Source of the DNA: CAMDPA01 sp964574325
GTDB lineage: Bacteria; Pseudomonadota; Alphaproteobacteria; Rhizobiales; Hyphomicrobiaceae
Reading direction: 5' to 3'
DNA length: 64,000 bases
Assembly (NCBI GenBank): GCA_964574325.1
Contig: CAZNMY010000011.1
Span: forward strand, 27,975 to 91,974
How positions within the stretch are numbered: position 1 is the first letter of the stretch; each line of letters starts with the position of its first letter. The notes under the pieces were generated by a model that made no database searches, was not told where the DNA came from, and worked only from the letters and a program-made list of their open reading frames with translations. Shown here in pieces: positions 50,983 through 60,204 of this stretch. Both the position numbers and the translations under genes were made by a program.

Positions 50983-51672
50983 ATGATAGCTTACGCCACT
51001 GAAGCGACCGCGTCAGGAGAGCGCTCCCTGGCGGCAGCACGCCTCTCCATCGGCGCTGCCATCGGGGTCTTATTGGCGTTGATCGTGCTGCACGTGGTCA
51101 GCCCGGAGTTCGATCCGTCGTGGCGCATGGTCAGCGAATACGCCAACGGTCGCTTCGGCTGGGTGCTCGTCTTGATGTTTATGGCTTGGGCCGTCAGCAC
51201 TTGGGCTTTGGCCTGGGCCCTTTATCCGTTGGCTGGAACATGGCCGGCCAAACTCGGGATTGGCCTTCTCGTCGTCGCCGGCATCGGTGAAGCGATGGCC
51301 GCGGCGTTCGACATCAACCACCCGCTCCACATGCATGCGGCCATCCTTGGGATGAACGGCTTGCCCATTGCGGCGCTGCTGATTGGCATCTCGTTCGCGC
51401 GCACCGGCCATTGGGGCGCCTCGCGGCGCCTTATGTTGTGGGTGTCGCAACTGCCGTGGGTCAGCGTCGTCGCGATGTCGGGTGCGATGGCTCTGTTCTT
51501 CATGGGGTTGTCGCGTGCTGGCATCGTCATGTCAGCCGACTCGAAACCTTTGGCCGCGCTGCCAGCCGGGGTGACTGCGGTCGGCGGCTGGGCTAATCGC
51601 CTGCTCATTGTCTCTTACTGCGTTTGGGCGATCGCTGCAGGTCTGTCGCTGCGTCGAACGGTGAAATCGTGA
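50983..51672 (+). CDS. DUF998 membrane protein
   Basis: A 229-residue membrane protein with about six hydrophobic segments and the DUF998 features 'SPEFDPSWRMVSEYANGRFGW' and 'INHPLHMHAAILGMNGLPIAALL'. AAAGGA precedes the ATG at 50983. Family of unknown function. Confidence 0.88.
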   Translation: MIAYATEATASGERSLAAARLSIGAAIGVLLALIVLHVVSPEFDPSWRMVSEYANGRFGWVLVLMFMAWAVSTWALAWALYPLAGTWPAKLGIGLLVVAGIGEAMAAAFDINHPLHMHAAILGMNGLPIAALLIGISFARTGHWGASRRLMLWVSQLPWVSVVAMSGAMALFFMGLSRAGIVMSADSKPLAALPAGVTAVGGWANRLLIVSYCVWAIAAGLSLRRTVKS

Positions 51673-51720
51673 CGGACTCGTCCTGTCAGTGCGATAGCGC
51701 TGATTAATGGAGACGGTTGG

Positions 51721-52065
51721 ATGCACGTTCAGTATCTCGAGATCGTAACGCCCGATGTCGCAGCCGCTTGCGCGATCTACGCAAGCGTCCACAACGTTAT
51801 CTTCAGCGAGCCGAACCAGATCTTGGGCAATGCGCGAACGGCCAAGTTTGCTAGCGGCGGCCTGCTCGGCATCCGCGCGCCTATGCACGCTGGTGAAAAG
51901 CCCGTGGTTCGACCCTACATCCTGGTTGGGGATATCGAAGCGGCCGTCTCGGCGGCGGTAGTGGTCGGCGCAGCAGTCATCGTGCCGCCGATGAAACTCG
52001 CGGGTTACGGAACCTGCGCGATACTCCATCGCGACGGAATCGAATCCGGTCTTTGGCAGCTTTGA
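51721..52065 (+). CDS. VOC-like protein
   Basis: A 114-residue protein with the VOC repeat: 'YLEIVTPDVAAACAIYASVHNVIF' at the start, 'VGDIEAAVSAAVVVGAAVIVPPM' in the middle. Metal ligands are not obvious. GGAGACGG precedes the ATG. Confidence 0.8.
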   Translation: MHVQYLEIVTPDVAAACAIYASVHNVIFSEPNQILGNARTAKFASGGLLGIRAPMHAGEKPVVRPYILVGDIEAAVSAAVVVGAAVIVPPMKLAGYGTCAILHRDGIESGLWQL

Positions 52066-52232
52066 AGCAAAGCTGACCGAAGTGCCGAACGGGACAGAAA
52101 AACAACGATTGACCAAGATGGTCTCAGCGCCTTCGGCCACAGCAGAAAAAATATCGAACTGATGTCGGGGAACCAATCAACCGCACGTCCTTGGGGGAGA
52201 AAGCGTACCGACGGCACAAAAGGAGACCGGTT

Positions 52233-52970
52233 ATGACGTCATCCAATTCACCCCGCGTCGTCACCCGAGACACTTGGCTCGAAGCTCGAAAGGCCTTGCT
52301 CGCGAAGGAAAAAGCGATGACCCGTCAGCTCGATGCCCTGCGGGCCGAGCGCCGGGCCATGCCTTGGGTCAAGATCGACAAGGCCTACACCTTCAAAACT
52401 CACGACGGCCAGAAATCCCTGGCGGATCTTTTCGGCTCCCGCAGCCAACTCGTCGTGTATCACTTCATGCTGACACCCGGGTCCGATCACATCTGCCCCG
52501 GCTGCTCCTTCATCTCGGATCATATCGACGCTGCGCGGCAGCATTTCGAGCAGGCCGACCTCGCATTTTGCGCCATCTCGCGCGCACCTCTGGAGCACAT
52601 TGACACCGTCAAACGCCGCATGGGCTGGACGTTCCCGTGGGCGTCATCCGCCGGCACGTCGTTCAACTACGACTTCGGTGTCTCGTTCACGAAGGAAGAC
52701 ATCGCCGCGGGGCGCGCGGTGTACAACTACGGCACCAAGATTCGTGAGAGCCAGGACATGCACGGCACGAGCATCTTCGCCAAGGACAATGCCGGCGCCG
52801 TCTATCACACCTACTCGACCTACGCCCGTGGCGCGGAGTTGCTGGACGGCGCCTTCATGTGGCTCGATCTCACGCCGAAGGGCCGCAACGAGCAGGGCAT
52901 CATGAGCTGGGTCCGATTGCACGACGAGTACGATCGCTCGGCAGGTCTCGCTGCGGAGTGCTGTCGGTGA
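52233..52970 (+). CDS. DUF899 thioredoxin-like protein
   Basis: A 245-residue DUF899 protein: the N-terminal WLEARKALLAKEKAMTRQLDALRAERRAMPWV, the central thioredoxin-like YHFMLTPGSDHICPGCSFISDHID with the CPGC motif (redox-active candidate), and WLDLTPKGRNEQ. AAAGGAG precedes the ATG at 52233. A remnant of a related gene lies at 38245-38364. Confidence 0.9.
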   Translation: MTSSNSPRVVTRDTWLEARKALLAKEKAMTRQLDALRAERRAMPWVKIDKAYTFKTHDGQKSLADLFGSRSQLVVYHFMLTPGSDHICPGCSFISDHIDAARQHFEQADLAFCAISRAPLEHIDTVKRRMGWTFPWASSAGTSFNYDFGVSFTKEDIAAGRAVYNYGTKIRESQDMHGTSIFAKDNAGAVYHTYSTYARGAELLDGAFMWLDLTPKGRNEQGIMSWVRLHDEYDRSAGLAAECCR

Positions 52971-53083
52971 AACTCCGGTCACGTCCTGCTGGACGTGCCG
53001 CTGACGAGCAGATTCGCGTTGCCAGACTCGACGCGGCGGCGGCAGGCCGATGAACTGCCATCAAGTAGCGACAGGAGAAGACC

Positions 53084-53857
53084 ATGGACACGTACACCGA
53101 TATCTATGTAATGCCTGTGAAAACTGCCCGACTTGAAGATTATCGTCATTTCGCGGCGGAAACGCGCAAGGCTTGGCTTTTGCACGGCGCGCTCAGCGTC
53201 ACCGAGTACATTGCTGATGACGCCAAGCCGGGCGTTCGCACGTCATTTCCGCAATCGGTGAAGTTGGAGGCGGATGAAAGCGTCGCCGTGGCCGTGTTGA
53301 CATTCGCATCGCGCGAGGACTGCGTCCGCATCAAGGACGCTGTCATGAAAGACCCTGTGTTCGCCAACATGGGGGACATACCGGTCGACGGTAAGCGCAT
53401 GTTCTGGGGCGGCTTCAAGCCATTCGTCGGGCAGATACAAGCGCCAGCCGTACAGCCCTATCTCTTCTTTCGCGGCCGCTGCGAGGAAGCCCTCGCCTAC
53501 TACGAGAAGACACTCGGCGGACGCATCGGCATGGTCCTCCGCTTCAAGGACAATCCCGATAAGCCGCCGCGCGACAAGGTTCCGGCCGAGATGGACGAGC
53601 GGGTCATGCACGCTGAAATCAACATCGCCGGTACCGATCTGATGATGTCGGACGGGATGAAATCCGGACCGCTCGACTTCTCGTGCATGTCGCTGTCGCT
53701 CGGCGTCGCCACGGAAGCGGAAGCCGACCAGCTCTTCAATGCTCTCGCCAAAGAGGGGAAAATCGAAATGCCGATCGGCCCGGCGTTTTTCGCCAAGCGC
53801 TTCGGCGCGGTCGCCGATAAGTTCGGCGTGTCGTGGATGATCATGGTGCCGGCATGA
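53084..53857 (+). CDS. DUF1428-VOC fusion protein
   Basis: A 257-residue protein joining two families that usually stand alone: residues 1-110 are DUF1428 (YTDIYVMPVKTARLEDYRHFAAETRKAWLLHGALSVTEYIADD...KRMFWGGFKPFV), and 122-257 a PhnB-type VOC domain (AVQPYLFFRGRCEEALAYYEKTLGGRIGMVLRF). The frame is continuous without a sign of a lost stop. Coupled to the next cupin gene (ATGA). Confidence 0.9.
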   Translation: MDTYTDIYVMPVKTARLEDYRHFAAETRKAWLLHGALSVTEYIADDAKPGVRTSFPQSVKLEADESVAVAVLTFASREDCVRIKDAVMKDPVFANMGDIPVDGKRMFWGGFKPFVGQIQAPAVQPYLFFRGRCEEALAYYEKTLGGRIGMVLRFKDNPDKPPRDKVPAEMDERVMHAEINIAGTDLMMSDGMKSGPLDFSCMSLSLGVATEAEADQLFNALAKEGKIEMPIGPAFFAKRFGAVADKFGVSWMIMVPA

Positions 53858-54324
53858 CCGTCGTCACGCCGGATCGCATGCTCGTCGAGCTTGAGGATGA
53901 CGCGGCATGTGGGCCGCGCCACACCCATTGGATCAGCGAACCGGGTGGCCTCACGCAGTTCGGTGCGTTCGTGCAGGTGTTGCCTCCTGGTTCACGCTCG
54001 TCGATCAAGCACTGGCACAGCGCCGAGGACGAACTGGTCTACATGCTCGACGGCGAGGTCACGCTGATCGAGGGCGATACCGAGACGACGCTGCGAGCTG
54101 GAGATGCAGCGACGTTTCCAGCCGGTGTCGCGCGGGCACATAAGCTCGAGAACCGAACCGCGGTAGCTGCAAAGTACTTCGTTATCGGCACCCGCGCGCC
54201 GGTGGACCGGATGACATGCCCTGATCACGACCGAATCTGCCATCGCGACCGCGCGCTTCCCGATGACATCTGGACCGACAGAGAGGGCAACCCCGCCTCG
54301 AACCCATACCGTAGCAAGGACTGA
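53854..54324 (+). CDS. Cupin-domain protein, copy 2
   Basis: A 156-residue cupin with HWHSAEDELVYMLDGEVTLIEGDTET and AGDAATFPAGVARAHKL, paralogous to 44462-44923. It overlaps the DUF1428-VOC gene by 4 bases and is followed after 3 bases by a MmcQ/YjbR gene, so the three are one operon. Confidence 0.88.
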   Translation: MTVVTPDRMLVELEDDAACGPRHTHWISEPGGLTQFGAFVQVLPPGSRSSIKHWHSAEDELVYMLDGEVTLIEGDTETTLRAGDAATFPAGVARAHKLENRTAVAAKYFVIGTRAPVDRMTCPDHDRICHRDRALPDDIWTDREGNPASNPYRSKD

Positions 54325-54327
54325 TCG

Positions 54328-54717
54328 ATGAAACCCGAGCGGCAAGTCGACTGGCAGCGTGTCCGTGATCTCGCATTCGCCTTGGGCTTGCCAGGCATCG
54401 AGGAAACGACATCACTCAAGCAGCCAACCCTGAAAGTTCATGGCAAGTTGTGGGTCTGGTGGAGCCCCTACGAAGACGCTTTGGTCTTCAAGGTGCCGGT
54501 CGAGGAGCGGGAAATCCTGATCGAGGTGGAGCCGGAGGCCTTCTTCGTCACGGACCACTACCGAGGCCATCCCATGGTCCTCGTTCGTCCTGACAAGCTC
54601 GACCTCGCATGGGCCCGACACAACCTCGTTCGCGCCTGGCGCGAGTTGGCGCCAAAACGGGTGCTTAAGGAGTTCGATGCAGCGCTAACTCAGCAAGCTG
54701 AACACAAGAATAGGTAG
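54328..54717 (+). CDS. MmcQ/YjbR-family protein
   Basis: A 129-residue MmcQ/YjbR protein: VRDLAFALGLPGIEETTSLKQPTLKVHGKLWVWW and EPEAFFVTDHYRGHPMVLVRPDKLDLAWARHNLVRAWRELAP. This fold resembles CyaY-like DNA-binding modules; function unknown. Last gene of the plus-strand run of small detoxification genes. Confidence 0.88.
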   Translation: MKPERQVDWQRVRDLAFALGLPGIEETTSLKQPTLKVHGKLWVWWSPYEDALVFKVPVEEREILIEVEPEAFFVTDHYRGHPMVLVRPDKLDLAWARHNLVRAWRELAPKRVLKEFDAALTQQAEHKNR

Positions 54718-54932
54718 TTTTCTGTCTTGCGTGATGCGAACGACTACGCCTCGTTTGCGGAACGTGCCGTCAGCGGTCGGTAACGGGAGGACAGTGTGAA
54801 TGCACTCCAACGGCCGGGACGAGTCTTGTTGACCCAAACCGCTTTGGTTCCACTTGTCCGCTTTGACAGCAGCTTTTTTCGACAGCAGACAATCCAGCCT
54901 GGGCGCATCATCACGGCTCAGGCCGCGGCATC

Positions 54933-54952
54933 ACTGTCAGCATGACAGTTTT
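54933..54952 (+). terminator. Candidate intrinsic terminator
   Basis: ACTGTCA (54933-54939), loop GCA, TGACAGT (54943-54949), then TTT. It lies in the 288-base gap between the convergent MmcQ and L,D-transpeptidase genes, where a terminator is expected. The T-run is short, so it is a moderate candidate. Confidence 0.4.
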
Positions 54953-55005
54953 CGGATTGAGAAAATGCTTGTCTGACGAAGCCGTCCGCCCCACACGTGC
55001 GTCCG

Positions 55006-56349
55006 TCACGGAGCCAGCGAATCACTGCCCGATAGTGCCTCTCTGCTATCGTGAGTTCCTGATGTTTCGCGGATGCCGTCACGCCCGTAGATATCCGGCC
55101 GAAACATGATTTGGCCGTTGGATGGCTCCGCCCACGCCGTAATGTAATCGAAGTACACCGGCACGCGCTTGGCGAGGTTCAGATCGATGGCATGTCCTGC
55201 AGCGATGACATCCTCAGACCGTCCCTGGTCGGCCCAGCCCTTCTCCTGCCGTGCCAGCCAGTCGACCAGCTTCGAGGCGTTCTGCACTCGGACGCAACCC
55301 GCGGAGAACGCGCGAGACGTCTGCTGGAAGAGTTCCTTCATCGGCGTGTCGTGAAGATACACACCCTCGGCATTCGGCATGTCGATCCGCAGGAGGCCGA
55401 GTGCGTTCTGAGGACCGGGGTCCTGGCGGAACTTGATCTGGCTCGCCTGCGCGACGGCCCAGTTGAGGGTCGAGGGATCAATTTCGGGACCACTGAAAGA
55501 GCCGCGGAGGGCACGGATTTTTTCGCGGGCGAGGTACTCTGGCTCCTTGCGCAATCGGGGAATGAGATCGAGTGTGGCAATGCTGTCGGGCACGCGCCAA
55601 AAGGGGAAGAAATTCACGGCGCGGATCATCGCGCGCAGGTTAGGCGTCTGTCGATCGGGCTTGCCTGTGATGGTGCGATGGCGCAGCTGCACCACGCCGC
55701 GCTCGACCGCTTCGAGTTGGAACGCGGCTGCATTCACGAGCACATACCGATCCTCCGGTGCTGGTGAAATCAAGTCCAGAAGCCGCTGACGATTGAGCTT
55801 CAACTGCGCAAGCCGCGCCTCTGCCGAGACGTTCATAGCCGCAATGGTCGAACGCTCGACGCGGCCAGACACCCGTAACCCGTGAGCTACCTGGAAGAGG
55901 CGAACGCCCGTCTCCAGATCGCTTTCTACGATGTGCCGTGTAGCCGCGTCGCCCAGGTATTCCGCTGTGACGGCGAGCCGCTGGCGAAGCACGGGAACAC
56001 GATCGTCGTTGTCCTCTGGCCGGATCATCCGCGTCCCGGAGATATGTGGCCAGCCACCACGTCGGACGATCTTCTCGAACCGCCCAATCGCATCGTCGAG
56101 GGCCTCCAGCATCGCCGCTGATCGCCACGGGGTGGCACCGTCGCGCAGATCGTTTTGCGAGACCGGAAGTGAACGTGGTGTGCGCGACGAGATCGGCTCG
56201 GGCTGGCTGGCGCCGAAGAGGACCTCGAGCAAGGATCTGCCGCCTTGCTCGGCGTGCGCAGCATTGGTCGACGCTATAGCGCCGCCGATGGAGGCGAATT
56301 GGCCGAGCAGCATGCGCCGCGAAGTCAGAGATCGACGGGGGACGGACAC
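55006..56349 (-). CDS. L,D-transpeptidase, YcbB-like
   Basis: A protein of about 447 residues from GTG 56349 (GGAG 7 bases upstream); the frame is open to 56487, so the start is uncertain. It begins with a signal-like segment (SRRMLLGQFASIGGAIASTNAAHA), then a region including a peptidoglycan-binding-like repeat (DLETGVRLFQVAHGLRVSGRVERSTIAAMNV), and the YkuD-type domain with HDTP and SAGCVRV containing the catalytic Cys. L,D-transpeptidases form 3-3 cross-links in peptidoglycan. Downstream of the rhodanese gene in the same direction. Confidence 0.88.
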   Translation of the reverse strand: MSVPRRSLTSRRMLLGQFASIGGAIASTNAAHAEQGGRSLLEVLFGASQPEPISSRTPRSLPVSQNDLRDGATPWRSAAMLEALDDAIGRFEKIVRRGGWPHISGTRMIRPEDNDDRVPVLRQRLAVTAEYLGDAATRHIVESDLETGVRLFQVAHGLRVSGRVERSTIAAMNVSAEARLAQLKLNRQRLLDLISPAPEDRYVLVNAAAFQLEAVERGVVQLRHRTITGKPDRQTPNLRAMIRAVNFFPFWRVPDSIATLDLIPRLRKEPEYLAREKIRALRGSFSGPEIDPSTLNWAVAQASQIKFRQDPGPQNALGLLRIDMPNAEGVYLHDTPMKELFQQTSRAFSAGCVRVQNASKLVDWLARQEKGWADQGRSEDVIAAGHAIDLNLAKRVPVYFDYITAWAEPSNGQIMFRPDIYGRDGIRETSGTHDSREALSGSDSLAP

Positions 56350-56395
56350 ACCGACTCCATCACTTGTAGGGTTGGCGAGAAGAATGAGTGCTGCG

Positions 56396-56878
56396 TCATG
56401 GCGAGTTGGCACTCGGCGCAGAGCGCCCCGGCAGCCATTGCCGCAGGGGCAAGCCCGATTTGATCCAACCCACACCGCGCGGGCCACCGATCATGCCTTC
56501 GGCAACGTCGCTCACGTTCGTGTAGCCCGCCCGACGCAGCCACGCTTGCAGATTGGCGGAGCGATTGCCGACGGCGCAGATCAAAGCGATCTGTGCGGAG
56601 GTCGAGCCTCCCGTCACTGCCGCCAACTCTCGCAGGAATTCCTCCTGCTTCTGATGCATGGTGATGGCATGGGCACTGGCTGCCACACCCGTCTCGCGCC
56701 ACTCATCCGGCGTTCGGATGTCGATCAGCACAATTTGTCTGGCCAACGCTGCCGCGTTCGCTTCGCTCGCTGTCAGCTTGATGGGGCTTTGTTGAGCGTT
56801 GGCGGCGCCTGACGTCAAGAGCGCCAGCATTGATGCGAGGACGCTACGTCGAGATGATCTGTCCATATTGTGCGCCAT
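56396..56878 (-). CDS. Exported rhodanese-like protein
   Basis: A 160-residue protein with a signal peptide (SRRSVLASMLALLTSGAANA) and a single rhodanese domain: VLIDIRTPDEWRETGV, active-site Cys in LICAVGNRS, and VSDVAEGMIGGP. Likely a periplasmic sulphur or redox enzyme. Sits between two L,D-transpeptidase genes, all on the minus strand. Confidence 0.88.
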   Translation of the reverse strand: MAHNMDRSSRRSVLASMLALLTSGAANAQQSPIKLTASEANAAALARQIVLIDIRTPDEWRETGVAASAHAITMHQKQEEFLRELAAVTGGSTSAQIALICAVGNRSANLQAWLRRAGYTNVSDVAEGMIGGPRGVGWIKSGLPLRQWLPGRSAPSANSP

Positions 56879-56912
56879 TAGCGAGATCCGCTGGATCGTT
56901 CGGGAATTCGGC

Positions 56913-57509
56913 TCAAACGCGCGGTCGTGCAATTCGCGCCGTTGGCATCCCGAGGCCATCGTGGGTCACAGTCACCTTCGTTCCGACCTTCACCGCGTCG
57001 AACAGCTCGATTACGTGATCGTTATGCATGCGGATGCAGCCCTTCGAGACGTTCTGTCCGATCAGCCAAGGCGCATCGGTTCCGTGGATGCGATAGTAGG
57101 AATGTCCGAGGTAGAGCGCGCGTGCGCCCATCGGGTTCAGAGGATGCCGGCCAGGTACGAACGTCGGCAGCCGCGGATTCTCACGTCGCATTTTCTCGGT
57201 CGGCGTCCATGATGGCCATTCGCGCTTCATCGTAACCGTCTGAGTGCCATGCCAGAGGTCCTGATCGCGGGGCGTCGCAATGGGGTAGGCGATCGCGCGG
57301 CCAGGTGCGCGCACGTGGTACAGGCGCCGATCTTTCAGACTTACGAAGAGGTCGCCGACGGAAAGCTGTGAGGACACAGCGACGAGTGCCGGGGCTTCGG
57401 AGTGACGGTCCTTGGCGTTTGCTTGCACACTGGAGATGATGAACGCCAGGACAACGAGCAGAAAGCCCAGGGATAAGACCATGATCGGGCGACGAGGAAG
57501 TGTGGGCAT
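56913..57509 (-). CDS. L,D-transpeptidase (ErfK/YbiS type)
   Basis: A 198-residue protein with an N-terminal transmembrane or signal segment (residues about 10-32) and a YkuD domain: YLGHSYYRIHGTDAPWLIG and the catalytic SKGCIRMHN. The ATG at 57509 is preferred to a TTG at 57533. Probably cross-links peptidoglycan or anchors outer-membrane proteins. Confidence 0.92.
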   Translation of the reverse strand: MPTLPRRPIMVLSLGFLLVVLAFIISSVQANAKDRHSEAPALVAVSSQLSVGDLFVSLKDRRLYHVRAPGRAIAYPIATPRDQDLWHGTQTVTMKREWPSWTPTEKMRRENPRLPTFVPGRHPLNPMGARALYLGHSYYRIHGTDAPWLIGQNVSKGCIRMHNDHVIELFDAVKVGTKVTVTHDGLGMPTARIARPRV

Positions 57510-57583
57510 ATTTTGGTGCTCGTTGTTTTTCAATTACGGGATGGCGGAGCGGCAGCCAGGGAGTGCCGCCGCTCCGCCCGGCA

Positions 57584-58540
57584 TCACCGGGCACGCGGGG
57601 GAGCGCGTTCGGCGATAGCTGAGTGACGCGGACCGTAGTTGGCGAGCCATTGCTTGAAGGCTGGCAGTGCGCGATCGAGTGTGAACATGCGGCCGCCGCC
57701 CACCCATGCCACGACGCCAGCTGCTGCGAATATCGCGAACTCGCGTTTGACCGCGTTGAACCAGCCGATCACGCCACTCGCGCCGGGTAGTTTCGCCAGC
57801 ATGAACCAGAGCATGACGGCCGCGGCCGCGAGCGCGAACCAGCGTGCGCCGACGCCGGCGATGAGGCCCGCGCCGATGACGGCCAGCAGCAGTCCGGGCA
57901 TACCCCACGTCACGACGTTGTCGTACCCGGCAAATAGTCCGCCGATGAGATAGGCTGCGCCGAGCGACAAGCGTGTCAGCAAGCCGAGCGGTTCCCAGTC
58001 TCGGCCAAGCGTCTCAGGCAACCCGAATCTCGTGTGATCGAGGCTCCTGGCACCGGGGCCGAGATTGTAGAGCACGAAGAAGAGGCCGGAGAGCGCGATG
58101 TCGCGGATCTGCACGAACTCGGCCGGTGACATGTAGGTCTTCTTGCCGCCGAGATCGACGCCAGGCGTCGTCACCACCGGCAGCGAGACGACGAAGCTCC
58201 AGAGCAGGAAAGCCCAAAGCAGCGCCATTGGTCGCACCATGAAGCCAGCCACCAGCATGATTCCAGCGACCAGTTCGAATGCCGATAGGGCAGTCAGGAA
58301 GTTCCACGGCGTCAGGATGGCGCCGAGCGGGCTCGCGAATAGCCAATCAAGGAACGTCTGATTGATGTAGCCGAGCGGGCCGACGTACTGGTCGACGATG
58401 CCTTTGGATTTTGTCGGCGTCAGCAGCCGTTCGAGCTTGGCGATGCCGCCCGAAATAAAGACGAGTCCGAGCCCGACGCGAAGCGCCAAGGCGATCTGGG
58501 CCTGCACGCTGGGCGTTCGTGCATCGGCGAGTGCGAGCAT
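57584..58540 (-). CDS. DoxX/DoxD-like membrane protein
   Basis: A 318-residue membrane protein made of two DoxX-like halves: 'LRVGLGLVFISGGIAKLERLLTPT' at the start, and 'LLTRLSLGAAYLIGGLFAGYDNVVTWGMPGLLLAVIGAGLIAGVG' in the middle. GAAGGA lies upstream of the ATG at 58540. The longer frame to 58684 has no membrane character. Related to thiosulphate:quinone oxidoreductase DoxD, but function is unproven. Confidence 0.82.
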   Translation of the reverse strand: MLALADARTPSVQAQIALALRVGLGLVFISGGIAKLERLLTPTKSKGIVDQYVGPLGYINQTFLDWLFASPLGAILTPWNFLTALSAFELVAGIMLVAGFMVRPMALLWAFLLWSFVVSLPVVTTPGVDLGGKKTYMSPAEFVQIRDIALSGLFFVLYNLGPGARSLDHTRFGLPETLGRDWEPLGLLTRLSLGAAYLIGGLFAGYDNVVTWGMPGLLLAVIGAGLIAGVGARWFALAAAAVMLWFMLAKLPGASGVIGWFNAVKREFAIFAAAGVVAWVGGGRMFTLDRALPAFKQWLANYGPRHSAIAERAPPRAR

Positions 58541-58622
58541 GAGTAGGCGTCCTTCTGTTGTTGCAGGAAATGAGGTCGAAGCTGTGGAGCAGGTAAGCGA
58601 CGTGCGCTGCTGTGCTAGGTCG

Positions 58623-59480
58623 TCATGTTGTGTCGCCTCTTGTGCGACTGACTCTGCCTCCGCTGTCCGCGCGCCGGCCGGCAACTTGCAGAGCGCGCGA
58701 AAAATCCTTCTCGCCGGCGACCAATACGAAAACGAGATCGTTCTCGGACCATACGGCGACGCCGTGGCCCTTCACATGCTGCACGGCGGCCCGGCGACCA
58801 TCCGGCAGCGATTGGTCTGCTGTGGGAAGAATGAGCCCTTGTGCTTCCATCACGTAGACAACGGCGCGGTCTTCGCCACTCGCGTAGGTAAGCCCGAGCA
58901 GGCGCCGGTTGAGCAGCCAGCAGAGCCTCACGCCGCCGATCTCGAAAGTCCCGAACCGCTCCTTCAAGGCCGGCACGGCGAAGGAGACGCGGGCTTGCGC
59001 CCACGCTGAAAGAGCGTTTGCATCGCGCGCCGCAAGATCGACCGTCCAGCCACGCGCCCGATAGGTGATGAAGTCGTTGACCGAAGCTGTGACAACAGAA
59101 TTTCCATTTGGCAGCGCGAAATAAGCCCCGCTCGCCACGACCACGGCGGCGCTCGCGGCGAGAGCAAGAGCCGAACGGCGCGAAAGTGGTCGTGATGAAT
59201 TGCTTGCTGCGGGTGGCAGATCAGAGTGACGTGCCGGCTCTTCAAGGCCAGCGTCGATCCGTTCCCAAAGCGACGCCGGCGCGACCTCCGTTGCCAGGCC
59301 CCGCATCCTCTGGCTCAGCTCGGCGAGCACCTGTGCTTCGGCGCGGCATACCGCACAGGTGCGTAGATGCTCTCGCACAAGATCCGCGTCGGACGGCGAC
59401 AGCTCGCCGTCGATGAAACCTTCGATGCGAGGCTGCCAGAGCCGGCACGGACGGTCTTGTTGCGGGTAGCCAGCGTTCAT
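58623..59480 (-). CDS. Zinc-binding anti-sigma factor
   Basis: A 285-residue anti-sigma factor: N-terminal zf-HC2 (H38, C42, C45: VREHLRTCAVCRAEAQ), a single transmembrane helix at about 100-122 (SRRSALALAASAAVVVASGAYFAL), and a periplasmic domain with WSENDLVFVLVAGEKDF. It overlaps the sigma factor gene by 4 bases, as sigma/anti-sigma pairs do. Confidence 0.9.
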   Translation of the reverse strand: MNAGYPQQDRPCRLWQPRIEGFIDGELSPSDADLVREHLRTCAVCRAEAQVLAELSQRMRGLATEVAPASLWERIDAGLEEPARHSDLPPAASNSSRPLSRRSALALAASAAVVVASGAYFALPNGNSVVTASVNDFITYRARGWTVDLAARDANALSAWAQARVSFAVPALKERFGTFEIGGVRLCWLLNRRLLGLTYASGEDRAVVYVMEAQGLILPTADQSLPDGRRAAVQHVKGHGVAVWSENDLVFVLVAGEKDFSRALQVAGRRADSGGRVSRTRGDTT

Positions 59481-60082
59481 TGTGGCCCTCGCTTGGATAA
59501 TGACGTGAGCATGCCTGCGGGTGCTTCGACGATGGCCGAACCTGACGCCAGATCCGCGCCATGGGCCGCCAGATGCTGCCGAAGATCATGGCGGGCTCGC
59601 GATAGGCGAGAGCGCACGAGATCCTCGGTGATGGTGAGTGCCATGGCAGCCTCGGCGTATGAAAGCTCCTCGATCAAGACGAGCGTCGCGACGGCTCTCA
59701 GCTCCGGCGACAACTGCGCCAGGGCAAAGTCGAGAGCTCGGCCGATCTCGCGCCCGACCGCGAGCACGTGAGGCTGCCCGGTCAACGAGCGATCGGGTAC
59801 GGCGTGCAGGGAGGCATCGGCATCATGGCCATGTGCCGCCTCGTGGCGGCCGCGCCGAAGGTGATCCAGCGACAGGTTGACGGCAACTCGAAACAGCCAT
59901 GGTCGAAATGCCGCCGGCTCGTCATCGGGATCGAAATTGGCGTAGGCTTTGAAGCAGGCTTCCTGCACGATCTCCTCGGCCACGGCGCGCCGCCCGACGA
60001 TGCGCAGCGCCGTGCGGAACAGGGCATCGAGCTCTGGCCGCGCCAGAGCTTCGAAACGCTGCCTTTTTCGCGCATTCGACAC
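59477..60082 (-). CDS. ECF sigma factor
   Basis: A 201-residue ECF-type sigma factor: region 2 (ELDALFRTALRIVGRRAVAEEIVQEACFKAYANFD...FRPWLFRVAVNLSLDHLRR) and region 4 (FALAQLSPELRAVATLVLIEELSYAEAAMALTITEDLVRSRLSRARHDLR). Controlled by the coupled anti-sigma factor downstream. Possible regulon: the nearby DoxX, rhodanese and L,D-transpeptidase genes (inference). Confidence 0.92.
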   Translation of the reverse strand: MSNARKRQRFEALARPELDALFRTALRIVGRRAVAEEIVQEACFKAYANFDPDDEPAAFRPWLFRVAVNLSLDHLRRGRHEAAHGHDADASLHAVPDRSLTGQPHVLAVGREIGRALDFALAQLSPELRAVATLVLIEELSYAEAAMALTITEDLVRSRLSRARHDLRQHLAAHGADLASGSAIVEAPAGMLTSLSKRGPQ

Positions 60083-60204
60083 GCCGTCCTCGTGCTCTGA
60101 GATCGCGGTCAGGGCCGCACCATGGTTTCCTTCCCACTATGACGATCGACGAGCGGTTTCCTCCGTCCGGGCTCCATCACGAGTTCGTGAGCGCCTGTGG
60201 AGCC

